64,000 nucleotides of DNA from Streptomyces sp. V4I2 (GCF_030817655.1 NZ_JAUSZM010000003.1:7626001-7690000), one strand, 5' to 3'. Positions 37,423-47,466 are shown, counted from the stretch's first letter. The notes: generated from the sequence alone by a model not told the origin. A program made the numbers and translations.

Positions 37423-38324
37423 CCCAGCAGAACCGGACGCCCGACGGCCTTGTCATCGTCGACAAGCCGTCGGGCTTCACTTCGCACGATGTCGTCGCCA
37501 AGATGCGCGGCATCGCCCGGACCCGCCGTGTCGGCCACGCCGGCACCCTCGATCCGATGGCGACGGGTGTTCTCGTCCTCGGCGTGGAGAAGGCGACCAA
37601 GCTCCTCGGGCACCTCGCGCTCACCGAGAAGGAGTACCTGGGGACCATCCGCCTCGGGCAGACGACCCTGACCGACGACGCCGAGGGCGAGATCACGGGG
37701 TCGGTCGACGCCTCGAAGGTCACCCGCGACGCCGTCGACGCCGGGATCGCCAAGCTGAGCGGCGACATCATGCAGGTGCCGTCCAAGGTAAGCGCCATCA
37801 AGATCAAGGGCGTGCGGTCCTACAAGCGGGCGCGGGAGGGCGAGGAGTTCGAGATCCCCGCCCGGCCCGTCACCGTCTCGTCCTTCGCGGTGTACGACGT
37901 CCGTGACGCCGTCGCCGAGGACGGCACCCCGGTCCTGGACCTGGTGGTGTCGGTGGTCTGCTCGTCCGGCACGTACATCCGGGCGCTGGCCCGCGACCTG
38001 GGCGCCGACCTGGGCGTCGGCGGCCACCTCACGGCGCTGCGCCGGACGCGCGTCGGACCGTACAAGCTGGACTCGGCCCGCACCCTCGACCAGCTCCAGC
38101 AGGAGCTGACGGTGATGCCGATCGCCGAGGCGGCCTCGGCCGCGTTCCCGCGCTGGGACGTGGACGAGAAGCGGGCCCGGCTGCTCACCAACGGGGTACG
38201 GCTCGACATGCCCGGCGCCTACACCGGCGCCGGTGCCGTGGCCGTCTACGACCCCGAGGGCCGCTTCCTCGCGCTCGTCGAGGAGCACAAGGGCAAGGCG
38301 AAGAGCCTCGCCATTTTCGGCTGA
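37419..38324 (+). CDS. truB: tRNA pseudouridine(55) synthase
   Basis: The 301-residue enzyme makes pseudouridine 55 in the T-loop of tRNAs. GLVIVDKPSGFTSHDVVAKMR and RRVGHAGTLDPMATGVLVLG contain the catalytic Asp (in TLDP). SSGTYIRALARDLG and a C-terminal PUA-like domain complete it. It is coupled to rbfA through a 4-bp ATGA overlap. No terminator is obvious after it. Confidence 0.96.
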   Translation: MTQQNRTPDGLVIVDKPSGFTSHDVVAKMRGIARTRRVGHAGTLDPMATGVLVLGVEKATKLLGHLALTEKEYLGTIRLGQTTLTDDAEGEITGSVDASKVTRDAVDAGIAKLSGDIMQVPSKVSAIKIKGVRSYKRAREGEEFEIPARPVTVSSFAVYDVRDAVAEDGTPVLDLVVSVVCSSGTYIRALARDLGADLGVGGHLTALRRTRVGPYKLDSARTLDQLQQELTVMPIAEAASAAFPRWDVDEKRARLLTNGVRLDMPGAYTGAGAVAVYDPEGRFLALVEEHKGKAKSLAIFG

Positions 38325-38340
38325 CGCCGACAGTCCGCGC

Positions 38341-38391
38341 AGTCGCGCAGTCAGTTCAGTCGCGCAGTCAGTTCAGTCGTGCAGTCGGTTC
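38341..38391. repeat. 17-bp tandem repeat, three copies, after truB
   Basis: AGTCGCGCAGTCAGTTC occurs at 38341 and 38358, with a two-mismatch copy (AGTCGTGCAGTCGGTTC) at 38375. Related AGTC text continues to about 38405. The whole gap from 38325 to 38677 contains no gene that can be supported. Confidence 0.75.
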
Positions 38392-38677
38392 AGTGCGCTC
38401 AGTCCGCAGAGCGCGGGATCCGCCCGTGGAGCGGCGATCACGGGGTCGTCACTGCCGCCGCTCCACGGTCCCCCCTCGGTTCCCCCACCCCTAGGGTGTA
38501 TCCAGGCGCCCTCATCCATTCACCCGACCGGGCAGGCGCTCGGAGTGAAGTGGGGGAGCGGAAGGGGGCGCGTTCGTCGCGGGATCTGTCCGGCTGATCA
38601 TCTCGCGCCTACCGTCGAATCAGGCACGTGCGTGCGTACGGCAGACAGGCACGTGTGTACGGCGGGGAGGTTCGACC

Positions 38678-39514
38678 ATGGCGGGACGGGGCCCGCGGAC
38701 CGGGGACGCCCGCGGCACAGCACGCTCGTGGCACGCGGGCGGCGGCCGACAGGGCCGGGGAGCCGGGGAGCCGGAGGACGGCCCCGCCCGGGACGACTCA
38801 TTCATTTCACTCACCTCACTCATCCGCATCCACGACCTCGCCGGCCGCCCCCGTGGCACCGGCTTCCTGGCCGACCACGACGGCACGGTCGTCACCAGCC
38901 ACGAGACCGTCGACGGCCTGCTCCGGCTCGTTCTGTACGGCGCCGGGGACCGCAGTTGCGTCGTGACCGCCGACGCGGTGACCCCTCTTCCCGATCTGGA
39001 CCTGGCCCTCGTCCGCACCGAGGGCAGCCTCGGCGTGGACCCGCTGCCCGTCACCGTGCGGGACCGGATCGCGACGGGTACGTACGTGAGGGTCCCCGCC
39101 GGCTGCTGGCGCGAGGCCCGGGTCCTGGGCGCGACTCCCGTGACGTACACCGCGACGGACCGCTTCCATCTCCTGGGCGACGCCCTCGAGTTGGCGATCG
39201 GCACGGCCGGCCGCGACGCCCTGCGACTGGGCGGCGGGGCCGCCGGGGGACCGGTCCTCGACGCCGCGACCGGCGCCGTGGTCGGCGTCCTCGGCACGGC
39301 GCTGCGGAGCGGCCACCGGGATGTGGGTTTCGCGGTACCACTCCGCCCGGTACCGAGCGGCCCCCTCGCGAACCTCCTTGCAGTGAACGCGGCGACGGTC
39401 CCTGCGTACGGCGCCGACCTCAACCTGGCCGGGGTGCTGGAGCTCACGGCGACCTCGGTGGGGCAGGACGGGCCGGTGGGGGTGTTGCGCGGGGGATGTG
39501 GGGCGCTCTGGTGA
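38678..39514 (+). CDS. Trypsin-fold protein lacking the catalytic serine
   Basis: The 278-residue product starts at an ATG after GGGGAGG and has no signal peptide. A trypsin-like domain spans about 45-225: GTGFLADHDGTVVTSHETV holds the catalytic-type H75, and PDLDLALV the Asp (D106 or D108). The GDSGGP motif reads GGAAGGPV, so the nucleophile is Ala189. It should be proteolytically inactive unless another residue substitutes. It ends inside the start of the next gene (17-bp overlap, different frame). In related genomes such a domain can be fused to an NTPase, so a frameshift is possible. The cytosolic pair may be a sensor. Confidence 0.75.
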   Translation: MAGRGPRTGDARGTARSWHAGGGRQGRGAGEPEDGPARDDSFISLTSLIRIHDLAGRPRGTGFLADHDGTVVTSHETVDGLLRLVLYGAGDRSCVVTADAVTPLPDLDLALVRTEGSLGVDPLPVTVRDRIATGTYVRVPAGCWREARVLGATPVTYTATDRFHLLGDALELAIGTAGRDALRLGGGAAGGPVLDAATGAVVGVLGTALRSGHRDVGFAVPLRPVPSGPLANLLAVNAATVPAYGADLNLAGVLELTATSVGQDGPVGVLRGGCGALW

Positions 39515-42500
39515 CAGGGGGGCGGGCGAGGGCTGCTGTGGGGTGGGGGCTGCGGGGACGTCTTGGGCTGATGAGGGCTGGGGTGCGGCGGGTTCCGGCG
39601 AGGGCGGGGCCGGCGTGGGGGTGCGCGAGCCGGGTTCGGGCACTGGTGCGGTGGCGGGTCAGGTGGGTGCGGCGGTCGGCGGGGTCGGTGCTGGGGCGCG
39701 CGAGTCTGGTGTGGGCGGGGCCTGTGCGTGGGCGGGTGTGGGCGGGGCTGGTGGGGCCGGTGCGGTGTCGGGTCAGGCGGGTGCGGCGGCCGGTGGGGCT
39801 GGTGCTGGGGCGCGCGAGTCTGGTGTGGGTGGGGCTGGTGTCGGTGAGTGCGGTGTGGGTGTCGGTGGAGCGGGGGTGCTGGCGCCGGTTGAACGGGGTG
39901 CCCTGGTGGGGGAGTTCGCCGCGTTCGTCGCGGGGGGAGCCGCCGTCCTCGGGCTTGTCGGGGCGCCTGGCAGCGGCCGTACGACCGAGCTCGCGGCCCT
40001 TGCCGCGCGGCGTCATCGCGGCGCGGAACCGGCGCCCACGTTGTGGCTGCGCGGTGCCGATCTGAGGGACGACGACGGCTCGGTGGCGGACGCGGCGCGG
40101 CGGGCGCTGGCTCGGGCGGTGCGGATCGTCGCGGCGTCGGACCGGGCGGCGGGTGCCTGCGCCCAAGCGACCGAGGACCGCACCGGCAGCGCCGAGCGAG
40201 GCCGTGGCGAGGGAGAAGAGCGCGCCGGACGTGCCGAGCGAGGCCGTTGCGATGAGCGCTCGCGCACCCTCCCGCCCGACGACCTCGGCGACACCAGCCC
40301 CGAACGCCTTGCCCACCTGGCCCGCACCGCCGGCCGCCCCCTCCTGCTCCTCCTGGACGGCCCCGAGGAGATGCCGCCCGTCCTGGCCCACCGCCTCGCC
40401 GAGTGGACCGACGGGACGGCGGCGTGGCTGCGGGAGACGGGGGCGCGGCTGGTGGTGGCGTGTCGGGGGGAGTACTGGGAGGCGGCAGGGGCGGGGTTCC
40501 CGGAGGAGATGCTGCATCGACCGGCCTCGGCCGCCGATGCCGGTCCGCGTTTTCCAGAGGGCGAAACTCCCCCACTGCTCCCCCCGTGCGTCCACCTCGG
40601 CGACCTGCGCGAGGACGAGGCCCGCCAAGCCCGCGCGCGGTACCGCATTCCCGAGGCCGTCCTCCAGGACCCCGATGCCCGTCACCCCCTTACCCTCCGC
40701 CTCCTCTCGGAGATCCGTGCCGCCCACCCCGACGCCCCCGACACTCCGCTGGACCGCCACGACGTCTTCTCGGCCCACCTCGACCTGATGTGCCTGCGCA
40801 TCGCGGTCCGCCTGGCCGCGGAGAACGGCCTCCGCGGCACCGCCGTACGCCGCCTCGCCGCCAAGGTCTCCGGCCAGGTCCACGAGGCCGCCCGCCGCAG
40901 CCTGGGCCCCGGGCAGGGCGAGCTGGACCGGAAGTCGTTCGAGGCGGTGTTCCCGTGGGGGCAGGCGCCCGCGCGGCTCGGCGGCGGCACCGGCTGGGCC
41001 TCCGCCGTACTCACCGAAGGCATCCTCGTCCCCGCCGCCGGCGGCTACCGCTTCGCCCACGAGGAGCTCGCCGACTGGATCCAGGGCATGCACCTCGACC
41101 TGGACGAGGCGCTGCGCGCCCTGGTCCACCGCCGCCGCACCCACCCGCACGGCGAGCACCCCCTCCCCGTGCCGCACCACCGCATCGGCCCCGTCGTCCA
41201 GGCCCTGCTGCTCCTGGCCCGCCAGCACGGCACCCGTGAACTCGCCGCCCGTCTGGAGGAGTTGGTGCACGCCCTGGAGGACGACCCGCACTCCTGGTGG
41301 GCCGCCCGCCTCCCCGCCGAGGTCCTCCTCCGCGTGCCCGACGCGACGCCGTACACCCCCCTCCTCCGCCATCTCACCGACCGGCTGGTGGCCTGGCGGC
41401 AGCAGGCACGCCCCGTGCCCACCGCGTTCGGACCGGAGTTCTGGACGTCCCTGCCGCTCCCGCCCGACACCCGCTTCGACCTGCTGCGCCGGCTCGTCCT
41501 CGCCGACGGCCCGCCGCACGAGACCGGCGGCCCGCGGTTCCTGGACGCCGCGGCCCGGCTGCTCACCGCCGACCCCACCGCCGTACAACCGCTCCTGGCC
41601 CGCTGGTTCGACGACGAGCGACCGCTGCCCGCCGCCCCGCACGCGACCGTGGCGAAGGCCGCGCAGGCGCTGCTGCACACCCACCGGCACCGGGCCCTGG
41701 ACGACCTGACGGAGGTACTCGTCGACAGCGCCCACGTCAGGGCCGACGAGCTGCTCGCCGTACTGGCCGAGGACGAGCCGTCGGCCGTGTGCCGGGCCGT
41801 GGACCGGTGGGCGCACGACGAGCGGCCCGCGCGGCGGGTCGCCGCGGTGGCGTACGGACTGCGCGCCGCCCCGCACGTACGCACCGAGGCCGACCGCGAA
41901 CTGCTGCGCTACGCCGCCCTCGCCCTGCTCGCCCGCCCCGCCGACTGCACCCTGCACGGCGGCGCGCTCGCCCTGCTCGTCCGGGATCCGCACACCCGGG
42001 ACCGCCATCTCCCGCAGGCCCTCGGGCACTTCGCGGCCGGCGACCCGCAACTGCCGCCCGACGCCCTGGTACCCGCCCTGGCGACCCACCCGGACCAGGT
42101 CCTGGACGCCTTCCGGGCCCGCCTGCGCCGCCCGGACGCCGGGGCGGCGCTGCGCACGCTCGCCGACGTCATCACGCCCGCCCTGGCCCGCCGGGTCGCG
42201 GCCCTCGTACGGGAGGCGGTGGAGCGGCGCCCGGAGACGGCCGCGGACGTGGCGGCGTACGTGGACCGGCGGCTGGAGCACGGCCCCACCGCCCGGACAG
42301 TTCTGCTCCCCCTGGTCGGCGGCCTGCTGGACGGCGGCACCGAGCAGGTGCGGGCGGCCCTCGCGGCCGTACTCGCCGCCCCCGGGACACCCGCCTCCCG
42401 CCCCCTGCGCCAGGAGCTCCTCGAACTCCTCCTGAGCCGCGAACAGGACCCGTCCGTCCTGATGGCCGTACTGCACGCGGCGGCGTCGCTTGCCGAGGAC

Positions 42501-42734
42501 GACTCCCTCGTCGCCCGCGGCCTGGTCCACCGCACCGGCCTCCTCCTCGTCCGCACCCCGGAAGGGGCGACCTGCTTCGACCGCGGCCTCGTCGACCTCG
42601 GGCGGCACGTGCCCGGCTTCGCCGCGCTGGTGGCGGGCTGGCTTGCCGAGACCCCTCAGGAATGGGCGGCCGTGGTGGGACCGAGTGCCCGCCGGATGAT
42701 CGAGAACCTGGCGGGCGTACGGGTACCCGCCTGA
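39498..42734 (+). CDS. Large P-loop NTPase (STAND/NACHT-like) with helical repeats
   Basis: The 1078-residue product begins with about 130 Gly/Ala/Val-rich residues containing a 38-residue repeat. The P-loop GAPGSGRTTEL (155-165) has Arg161 where Lys is normal. A Walker B strand reads LLLLLDGPEEMP. The rest is Ala/Leu/Arg-rich helical repeat to the C-terminus (for example from VAAVAYGLRAAPHV onward), typical of STAND proteins that bind ligands. It overlaps the trypsin-fold gene by 17 bp, so coupling or a frameshifted fusion is likely. No membrane segment was seen. Its function is unknown; a regulatory or defence role is inference. Confidence 0.75.
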   Translation: MGRSGDRGAGEGCCGVGAAGTSWADEGWGAAGSGEGGAGVGVREPGSGTGAVAGQVGAAVGGVGAGARESGVGGACAWAGVGGAGGAGAVSGQAGAAAGGAGAGARESGVGGAGVGECGVGVGGAGVLAPVERGALVGEFAAFVAGGAAVLGLVGAPGSGRTTELAALAARRHRGAEPAPTLWLRGADLRDDDGSVADAARRALARAVRIVAASDRAAGACAQATEDRTGSAERGRGEGEERAGRAERGRCDERSRTLPPDDLGDTSPERLAHLARTAGRPLLLLLDGPEEMPPVLAHRLAEWTDGTAAWLRETGARLVVACRGEYWEAAGAGFPEEMLHRPASAADAGPRFPEGETPPLLPPCVHLGDLREDEARQARARYRIPEAVLQDPDARHPLTLRLLSEIRAAHPDAPDTPLDRHDVFSAHLDLMCLRIAVRLAAENGLRGTAVRRLAAKVSGQVHEAARRSLGPGQGELDRKSFEAVFPWGQAPARLGGGTGWASAVLTEGILVPAAGGYRFAHEELADWIQGMHLDLDEALRALVHRRRTHPHGEHPLPVPHHRIGPVVQALLLLARQHGTRELAARLEELVHALEDDPHSWWAARLPAEVLLRVPDATPYTPLLRHLTDRLVAWRQQARPVPTAFGPEFWTSLPLPPDTRFDLLRRLVLADGPPHETGGPRFLDAAARLLTADPTAVQPLLARWFDDERPLPAAPHATVAKAAQALLHTHRHRALDDLTEVLVDSAHVRADELLAVLAEDEPSAVCRAVDRWAHDERPARRVAAVAYGLRAAPHVRTEADRELLRYAALALLARPADCTLHGGALALLVRDPHTRDRHLPQALGHFAAGDPQLPPDALVPALATHPDQVLDAFRARLRRPDAGAALRTLADVITPALARRVAALVREAVERRPETAADVAAYVDRRLEHGPTARTVLLPLVGGLLDGGTEQVRAALAAVLAAPGTPASRPLRQELLELLLSREQDPSVLMAVLHAAASLAEDDSLVARGLVHRTGLLLVRTPEGATCFDRGLVDLGRHVPGFAALVAGWLAETPQEWAAVVGPSARRMIENLAGVRVPA
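39642..39835. repeat. 114-bp tandem repeat in the NTPase linker
   Basis: The block containing GGTCAGGTGGGTGCGGCGG and CTGGGGCGCGCGAGTCTGGT at 39642-39755 recurs 114 bp later with few changes. In protein it duplicates a segment ending GAGARESGVGGA. It lies just after the frame change between the two coupled genes. Confidence 0.7.
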
Positions 42735-42867
42735 CGGGTCGCACGTGCGCCGGGTCACAGCCCCCATGCCGATGCAGGCCCCGGCACCCCGGCATGGCAC
42801 CCTTAGACCTGCGTATGAGACAAGCACGGACACGGGTTCGACGAGTTTGCGACGAGGAGCAGTGACA

Positions 42868-43824
42868 GTGCAGCGCTGGCGTGGCTTGGAGGACATCCCC
42901 GAGGACTGGGGGCGCAGCGTCGTCACCATCGGTTCCTACGACGGGGTCCACCGCGGGCACCAGCTGATCATCCGGCATGCCGTGGAACGCGCCGGTGAGC
43001 TGGGCGTCCCGGCCGTCGTCGTCACCTTCGATCCGCACCCCAGCGAGGTCGTCCGCCCCGGCAGCCACCCGCCGCTGCTGTCCCCGCACCACCGCCGCGC
43101 CGAACTGATGGCCGAGCTGGGCGTGGACGCGGTGCTGATCCTCCCGTTCACCACGGAGTTCTCGAAGCTGTCCCCGGCCGACTTCGTCGTCAAGGTCCTC
43201 GTCGACAAGCTGCACGCCAGGGCGGTCGTCGAGGGCCCCAACTTCCGCTTCGGCCACAAGGCCGCGGGGAACGTGGAGTTCCTCGCCGAGCAGGGCAAGG
43301 TCTACGACTTCGAGGTCGAGGTCGTCGACCTGTACGTGTCCGGCACGGCGGGCGGCGGCGAGCCGTTCTCCTCGACCCTGACCCGGCGCCTGGTCGCCGG
43401 CGGGGACGTCGAAGGCGCCGCCGAGATCCTGGGCCGCCCGCACCGCGTGGAGGGCGTGGTCGTCCGCGGCGCCCAGCGCGGCCGCGAGATGGGCTTCCCG
43501 ACGGCGAACGTCGAGACCCTGCCCCACACCGCCATCCCGGCCGACGGCGTCTACGCCGGCTGGCTGCACGTGAACGGCGAGGCGATGCCCGCCGCGATCT
43601 CCGTCGGCACGAACCCGCAGTTCGACGGCACCGAGCGCACGGTGGAGGCGTACGCCATCGACCGCGTGGGCCTCGACCTGTACGGCCTGCACGTCGCCGT
43701 CGACTTCCTGGCCTTCGTCCGCGGCCAGGCGAAGTTCGACACGCTCGACGCGCTGCTGGAGCAGATTGCTCGGGACGTGAAGCGGTGCCGGGAGCTGGTG
43801 GGGGCCGCGGAGGCCGCCGAGTAG
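42868..43824 (+). CDS. ribF: Bifunctional riboflavin kinase/FAD synthetase
   Basis: The 318-residue enzyme makes FMN and then FAD from riboflavin. The N-terminal nucleotidyltransferase has SVVTIGSYDGVHRGHQLII and VVTFDPHPSEVV. The C-terminal kinase has RGAQRGREMGFPTANV and ISVGTNPQFDG. GTG 42868 lies 8 bp after GAGGAG; GTG 42862 is too close to it. A strong bidirectional terminator follows. Confidence 0.96.
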   Translation: MQRWRGLEDIPEDWGRSVVTIGSYDGVHRGHQLIIRHAVERAGELGVPAVVVTFDPHPSEVVRPGSHPPLLSPHHRRAELMAELGVDAVLILPFTTEFSKLSPADFVVKVLVDKLHARAVVEGPNFRFGHKAAGNVEFLAEQGKVYDFEVEVVDLYVSGTAGGGEPFSSTLTRRLVAGGDVEGAAEILGRPHRVEGVVVRGAQRGREMGFPTANVETLPHTAIPADGVYAGWLHVNGEAMPAAISVGTNPQFDGTERTVEAYAIDRVGLDLYGLHVAVDFLAFVRGQAKFDTLDALLEQIARDVKRCRELVGAAEAAE

Positions 43825-43859
43825 GGCTTGCCAGGGCTTGTCCTGCTCTGTGACGCCGA

Positions 43860-43894
43860 AGGGCGGCCGGTGCCTCTCAGGCACCGGCCGCCCT
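43860..43894. terminator. Bidirectional terminator between ribF and the ESX ATPase gene
   Basis: AGGGCGGCCGGTGCC (43860-43874) pairs perfectly over 15 bp with GGCACCGGCCGCCCT (43880-43894) around TCTCA. On the + strand it is followed by TTCGTGTG. It lies between converging genes. Confidence 0.85.
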
Positions 43895-43911
43895 TTCGTG
43901 TGCGCCTACTG

Positions 43912-46900
43912 CTACTGCTGTGGGGGCGCCTGCGGGGGCGGGGTCTGCCCGCCCGGTTGGCCTTGCTGTCCCGGCTGGGGATAGCCGTAGCCCTGCTGGG
44001 GATAGGGCTGCCCGTGCTGGGGGTACGGCTGACCGGGCGCGGCGGGCGGTTGTGCCGGTTGTCCCGGCTGACCCGGCTGACCCGGCTGACCCGGCTGGGC
44101 GTAGGGCTGGCCCTGCGGGTACGGCTGACCCGGTTGCTGGCCGGGGTGGGGCTGCTGCGGATACGGGCCCGGTTGCCCGGGCTGTCCCGGCTGTCCCGGT
44201 TGGGGGTACGGCTGGGCGGCGGCCTGGCCCGGCATCGGTGGGGCCGCCACCGGGGGCGGGTTGCCGTTGGCCGTCCACAGGCCGTGCAGCTGCTGGTGCC
44301 GTACGAAGTCCTCGGCGACCATCGCCGCGAGGTTGAAGTACGCCTCCCGCACCTTCGGCCGCATCATGTCGAGGTCGACCTCGGCACCGGCCGAGAGGTG
44401 TTCGTCGAAGGGGACGACGACGACTCCGCGGCAGCGCGTCTCGAAGTGGCTGACGATGTCCTCGACCTTGATCATCTTGCCGGTCTCGCGGACTCCGGAG
44501 ATGACCGTGAGGGACCGCGAGACGAGGTCGGCGTATCCGTGCGCGGACAGCCAGTCCAGGGTGGTGCTGGCGCTGCTCGCACCGTCCACGGACGGCGTGG
44601 AGATGATGATGAGCTGGTCGGCGAGGTCGAGCACACCACGCATGGCGCTGTAGAGCAGACCAGTACCGGAGTCGGTGAGGATGATCGGGTACTGGTTGCC
44701 GAGCACGTCGATCGCGCGCCGGTAGTCCTCGTCGTTGAACGTGGTCGACACGGCCGGGTCGACGTCATTGGCGATGATCTCCAGGCCGGACGCGGCCTGG
44801 GAGGTGAACCGCCGGATGTCCATGTACGAGTTGAGGTACGGGATCGCCTGGACGAGGTCGCGGATGGTGGCCCCGGTCTCGCGGCGGACCCGGCGGCCGA
44901 GTGTGCCGGCGTCCGGGTTGGCGTCGATCGCGAGGATCTTGTCCTGCCGCTCGGTGGCGAGCGTGGAGCCGAGCGCGGTGGTTGTGGTCGTCTTGCCGAC
45001 GCCGCCCTTGAGGCTGATGACCGCGATCCGGTAGCAGGACAGCACCGGTGTGCGGATCAGCTCCAACTTCCGCTGCCGCTCGGCCTCTTCCTTCTTTCCG
45101 CCGAGCTTGAACTTGGAGCCGGCCGCCGGGCGGCTGCTCTTCGCCTTCTGCTTCTTGCTGTTGAGCAGTCGGTCGGAGGACAGCTCCACGGCCGCGGTGT
45201 AACCGAGGGGCGCGGCACCGGGGTTGGCCTGCTGCCGCTGGTCGTGCTGAACGGCCTGGGGCCAGGCGGCACCGGTGCGCGGGTCTACGGCCGGGTGGGG
45301 TTGTTGGGGTTGCTGGGGCTGTGGGGGCTGCTGACCCGGCTGGCCCTGGTGACCGGGCTGGCCCTGCTGGGGGTGCTGGGGGTACGGCTGGGCCTGAGGG
45401 CCGCCTTGCGGAGGTCGGCCGTCGGGCTGGTGCGGGGCGCCCGGGTGGGGTTGCGCGGGGTTGGCCGGGTGGCCGGGGTGGCCCTGCTGGGGCGGGCGGC
45501 TGGGGGAAGCCGTAACCGCCGCCGGGCTGGGTGTTCGGGGCCGGGGTCTGTGCCTGCGCCTCTGCCGGGATGCCGGGGGTGCCGGGCTGCGGGAATCCGT
45601 ACCCGCCCTGGGCGTTGGGCGCGGGGGGCTGCGGGAATCCGTAACCACCCTGCGCGTTGGGCGCCGGCGGCGTCGGTTGGGGGAAGCCGTATCCGCCCTG
45701 GGCGGCGGCAGGCGGCTGTTGGGGGGCCGGGGTGCCGGGGTGCGGGAAGCCGTAGCCGGGCTGCGGCGGGGCCTGCTGGGTTTCCGGGTTCGGCGGCGTC
45801 GGCCCGGCCTGCGGGTTCCAGGCGGTCGGCGCGGGCTGCGGCGCCTGCGGCTGGAAGGGCGGCTGCTGTGCGTGTGTGGGCTGTGCGGGGTGGGCAGGCG
45901 CGGCGGGGTCCGGCTGCGGCTGTGCGGGCCACTGCGGCGCGGCCGTAGGGGCAGCGGGCTGGTACGACGGCGGCAGCGGCGGCACGCCGCTCTGCGGGGC
46001 CGGCGGGGGAGTCCAGGCGGAGGGGGCGCCCTGGGGGGCGGCGTCGGGATGCGGTGCGTCGGCACCGGCGTTCGGCGAGGAGGTGTCCTCTGCAGCCTCT
46101 GCCTCTGCCTCTGTCTGGGTCTCCGTCTCGCCGTTCGTGGGGGTGGTGGCGTCGTCGGACACGGGGGCGGGAGCCTCGGTGACCTCTGCGGAGTCGTCGG
46201 CGTCGCCGGCGTGGTCGTCCGTGTCGGCACCGGCCGAATCGGCGGCCGTACGGTCGGAATCGCCCTCACCGTCGTCGTTGCTGTCGCCGGACTGCGCCGA
46301 GGCGCCGGTCGAAGCCTGCTCGGCGGAACCGTCGCCCGCGGGCTCGCCCTCGTTCTCCTCGGCCGGCTGCTGCGGGGTTCCCGATCCGGACCCGCCCGCT
46401 GCCTGCGCTTCGGCTGCGGCGGCCAGCTCCGCGATCTCCTGCTTCAGGGAGGCGGCGGAGAACCGCATGGTGGCGCCGCTCTCCAGGTCGCCGTTACCGG
46501 CCTCCTCCTCGCCGAAAGCCGGGAAGGGGGAGGGAGAGGGAGAGGGAGCGGGGTCCGCCGGGGCGGGAGCGACAGGCGGCGCCGGGGAGACCGGCGGAAC
46601 GGAGGCGACCGGCGGTGCGGGCGGAGCAGGCGGCGCGACGGGCGCCTCGGGCGGGGCCGGAGCCCACTGCGCATGGCCCCCCTGCGCCTGCCCCTGAGCC
46701 GGTCCCTCCGGCTGCCCCTGCGGCTGCTGCAGCTCGAAGCCGCCGCTTGCGGGAGGCGACGGCGGGGACATCGGCTCAGCCGCCGGCGTGGCCGGAGGCG
46801 GCGGCGCGAACGAGCTGTCCGGCGGCGCGAACGAGCTGTCCGGCGGCGCGAACGAGCTGTCCGGCGGCGCGAACGAGCTGTCCGGCGGCGGGAACGAGCT

Positions 46901-47122
46901 GTCCGGCGGCGGCGGAACGGCCGCGGGCGTAGGTGTACCAGAGGCCCCGCCGGCCGCCGCGCCCTGTCCAGACGCCGTGTCGCCCGAGTTCTGCGTGTAC
47001 CAGGCGGGCGGCGCGTAGTCGATGGTGAACTCGCCCGTCATCTCGACGGCGGACTCGGCGTCGGGCTGGTCATCGTCGGGTGTGGCCCAGCCCCCGCGGA
47101 TCCCGTCCCGATCGCTGCTCAC
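43912..47122 (-). CDS. MinD/ParA-like ESX-associated ATPase (SCO5717 type), apparent frameshift near 45490
   Basis: Two adjacent frames make one gene. The N-terminal part starts at a GTG after AGGAGGAACT and is a long disordered Pro/Gln/Ala/acidic region with five PPDSSF[AP] repeats and YGFPQP repeats. The C-terminal part holds a deviant Walker A ISLKGGVGKTTTT, the DANPDAGTLG switch segment and ILTDSGTGLL, as in MinD/ParA-like ATPases, then a GQPGQP-rich tail. The frames join only if one base of the G-run at 45489-45492 (+ strand) is removed or two are added. This is a real frameshift or a sequencing error; the ATPase domain itself is intact. Homologues lie at the start of the Streptomyces ESX cluster. 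Confidence 0.8.
46800..46904. repeat. 21-bp tandem repeat, five copies, encoding PPDSSFA
   Basis: The + strand unit GGCGGCGCGAACGAGCTGTC + C occurs four times in a row, and a fifth copy has one change (GGCGGCGGGAACG). On the coding strand it gives repeated PPDSSFA near residues 75-110 of the ATPase N-terminal region. It is in frame, so copy number could vary without breaking the protein. Confidence 0.85.
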
Positions 47123-47466
47123 AGTTCCTCCTGGTGTGGTCGAGCACCCTCATGCCGTGCCGGGGCGACCATTACTTGTCGGCCTTGGTCGTTCGAGGTC
47201 GTCCGATCCACCGGCTCCCCCTGGGGCGCCGACGCCCGGTCAACGGGGTTCTGGCGTCGCGCCCGGTACCAGCCTAATCACCACGCGCCCCACCTCGGCA
47301 GGCCCATCCATCCCTCCGGGCCTGCCTCCGGCATCACAACCGTCCCTGAAGTGCCGCGCACAACGCCAATTCCGGCGAACAAACCGCCCGAAAGCGGATA
47401 CGACGGTGCGCGGCAAAGTGGAACAATTGCCCTCGAATGGTCAATTCGCGTCAGGTGACGACTGAT

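Noticed and set aside
39444..42929. An 1161-codon minus-strand frame opposite the NTPase gene
   Set aside because: Low-complexity Arg/Gly/Pro translation with no recognisable domain. The plus strand has a P-loop and helical repeats and fits the operon direction.
46800..46904. CRISPR-like array
   Set aside because: The 21-bp units are contiguous with no spacers and lie in frame inside a coding region.
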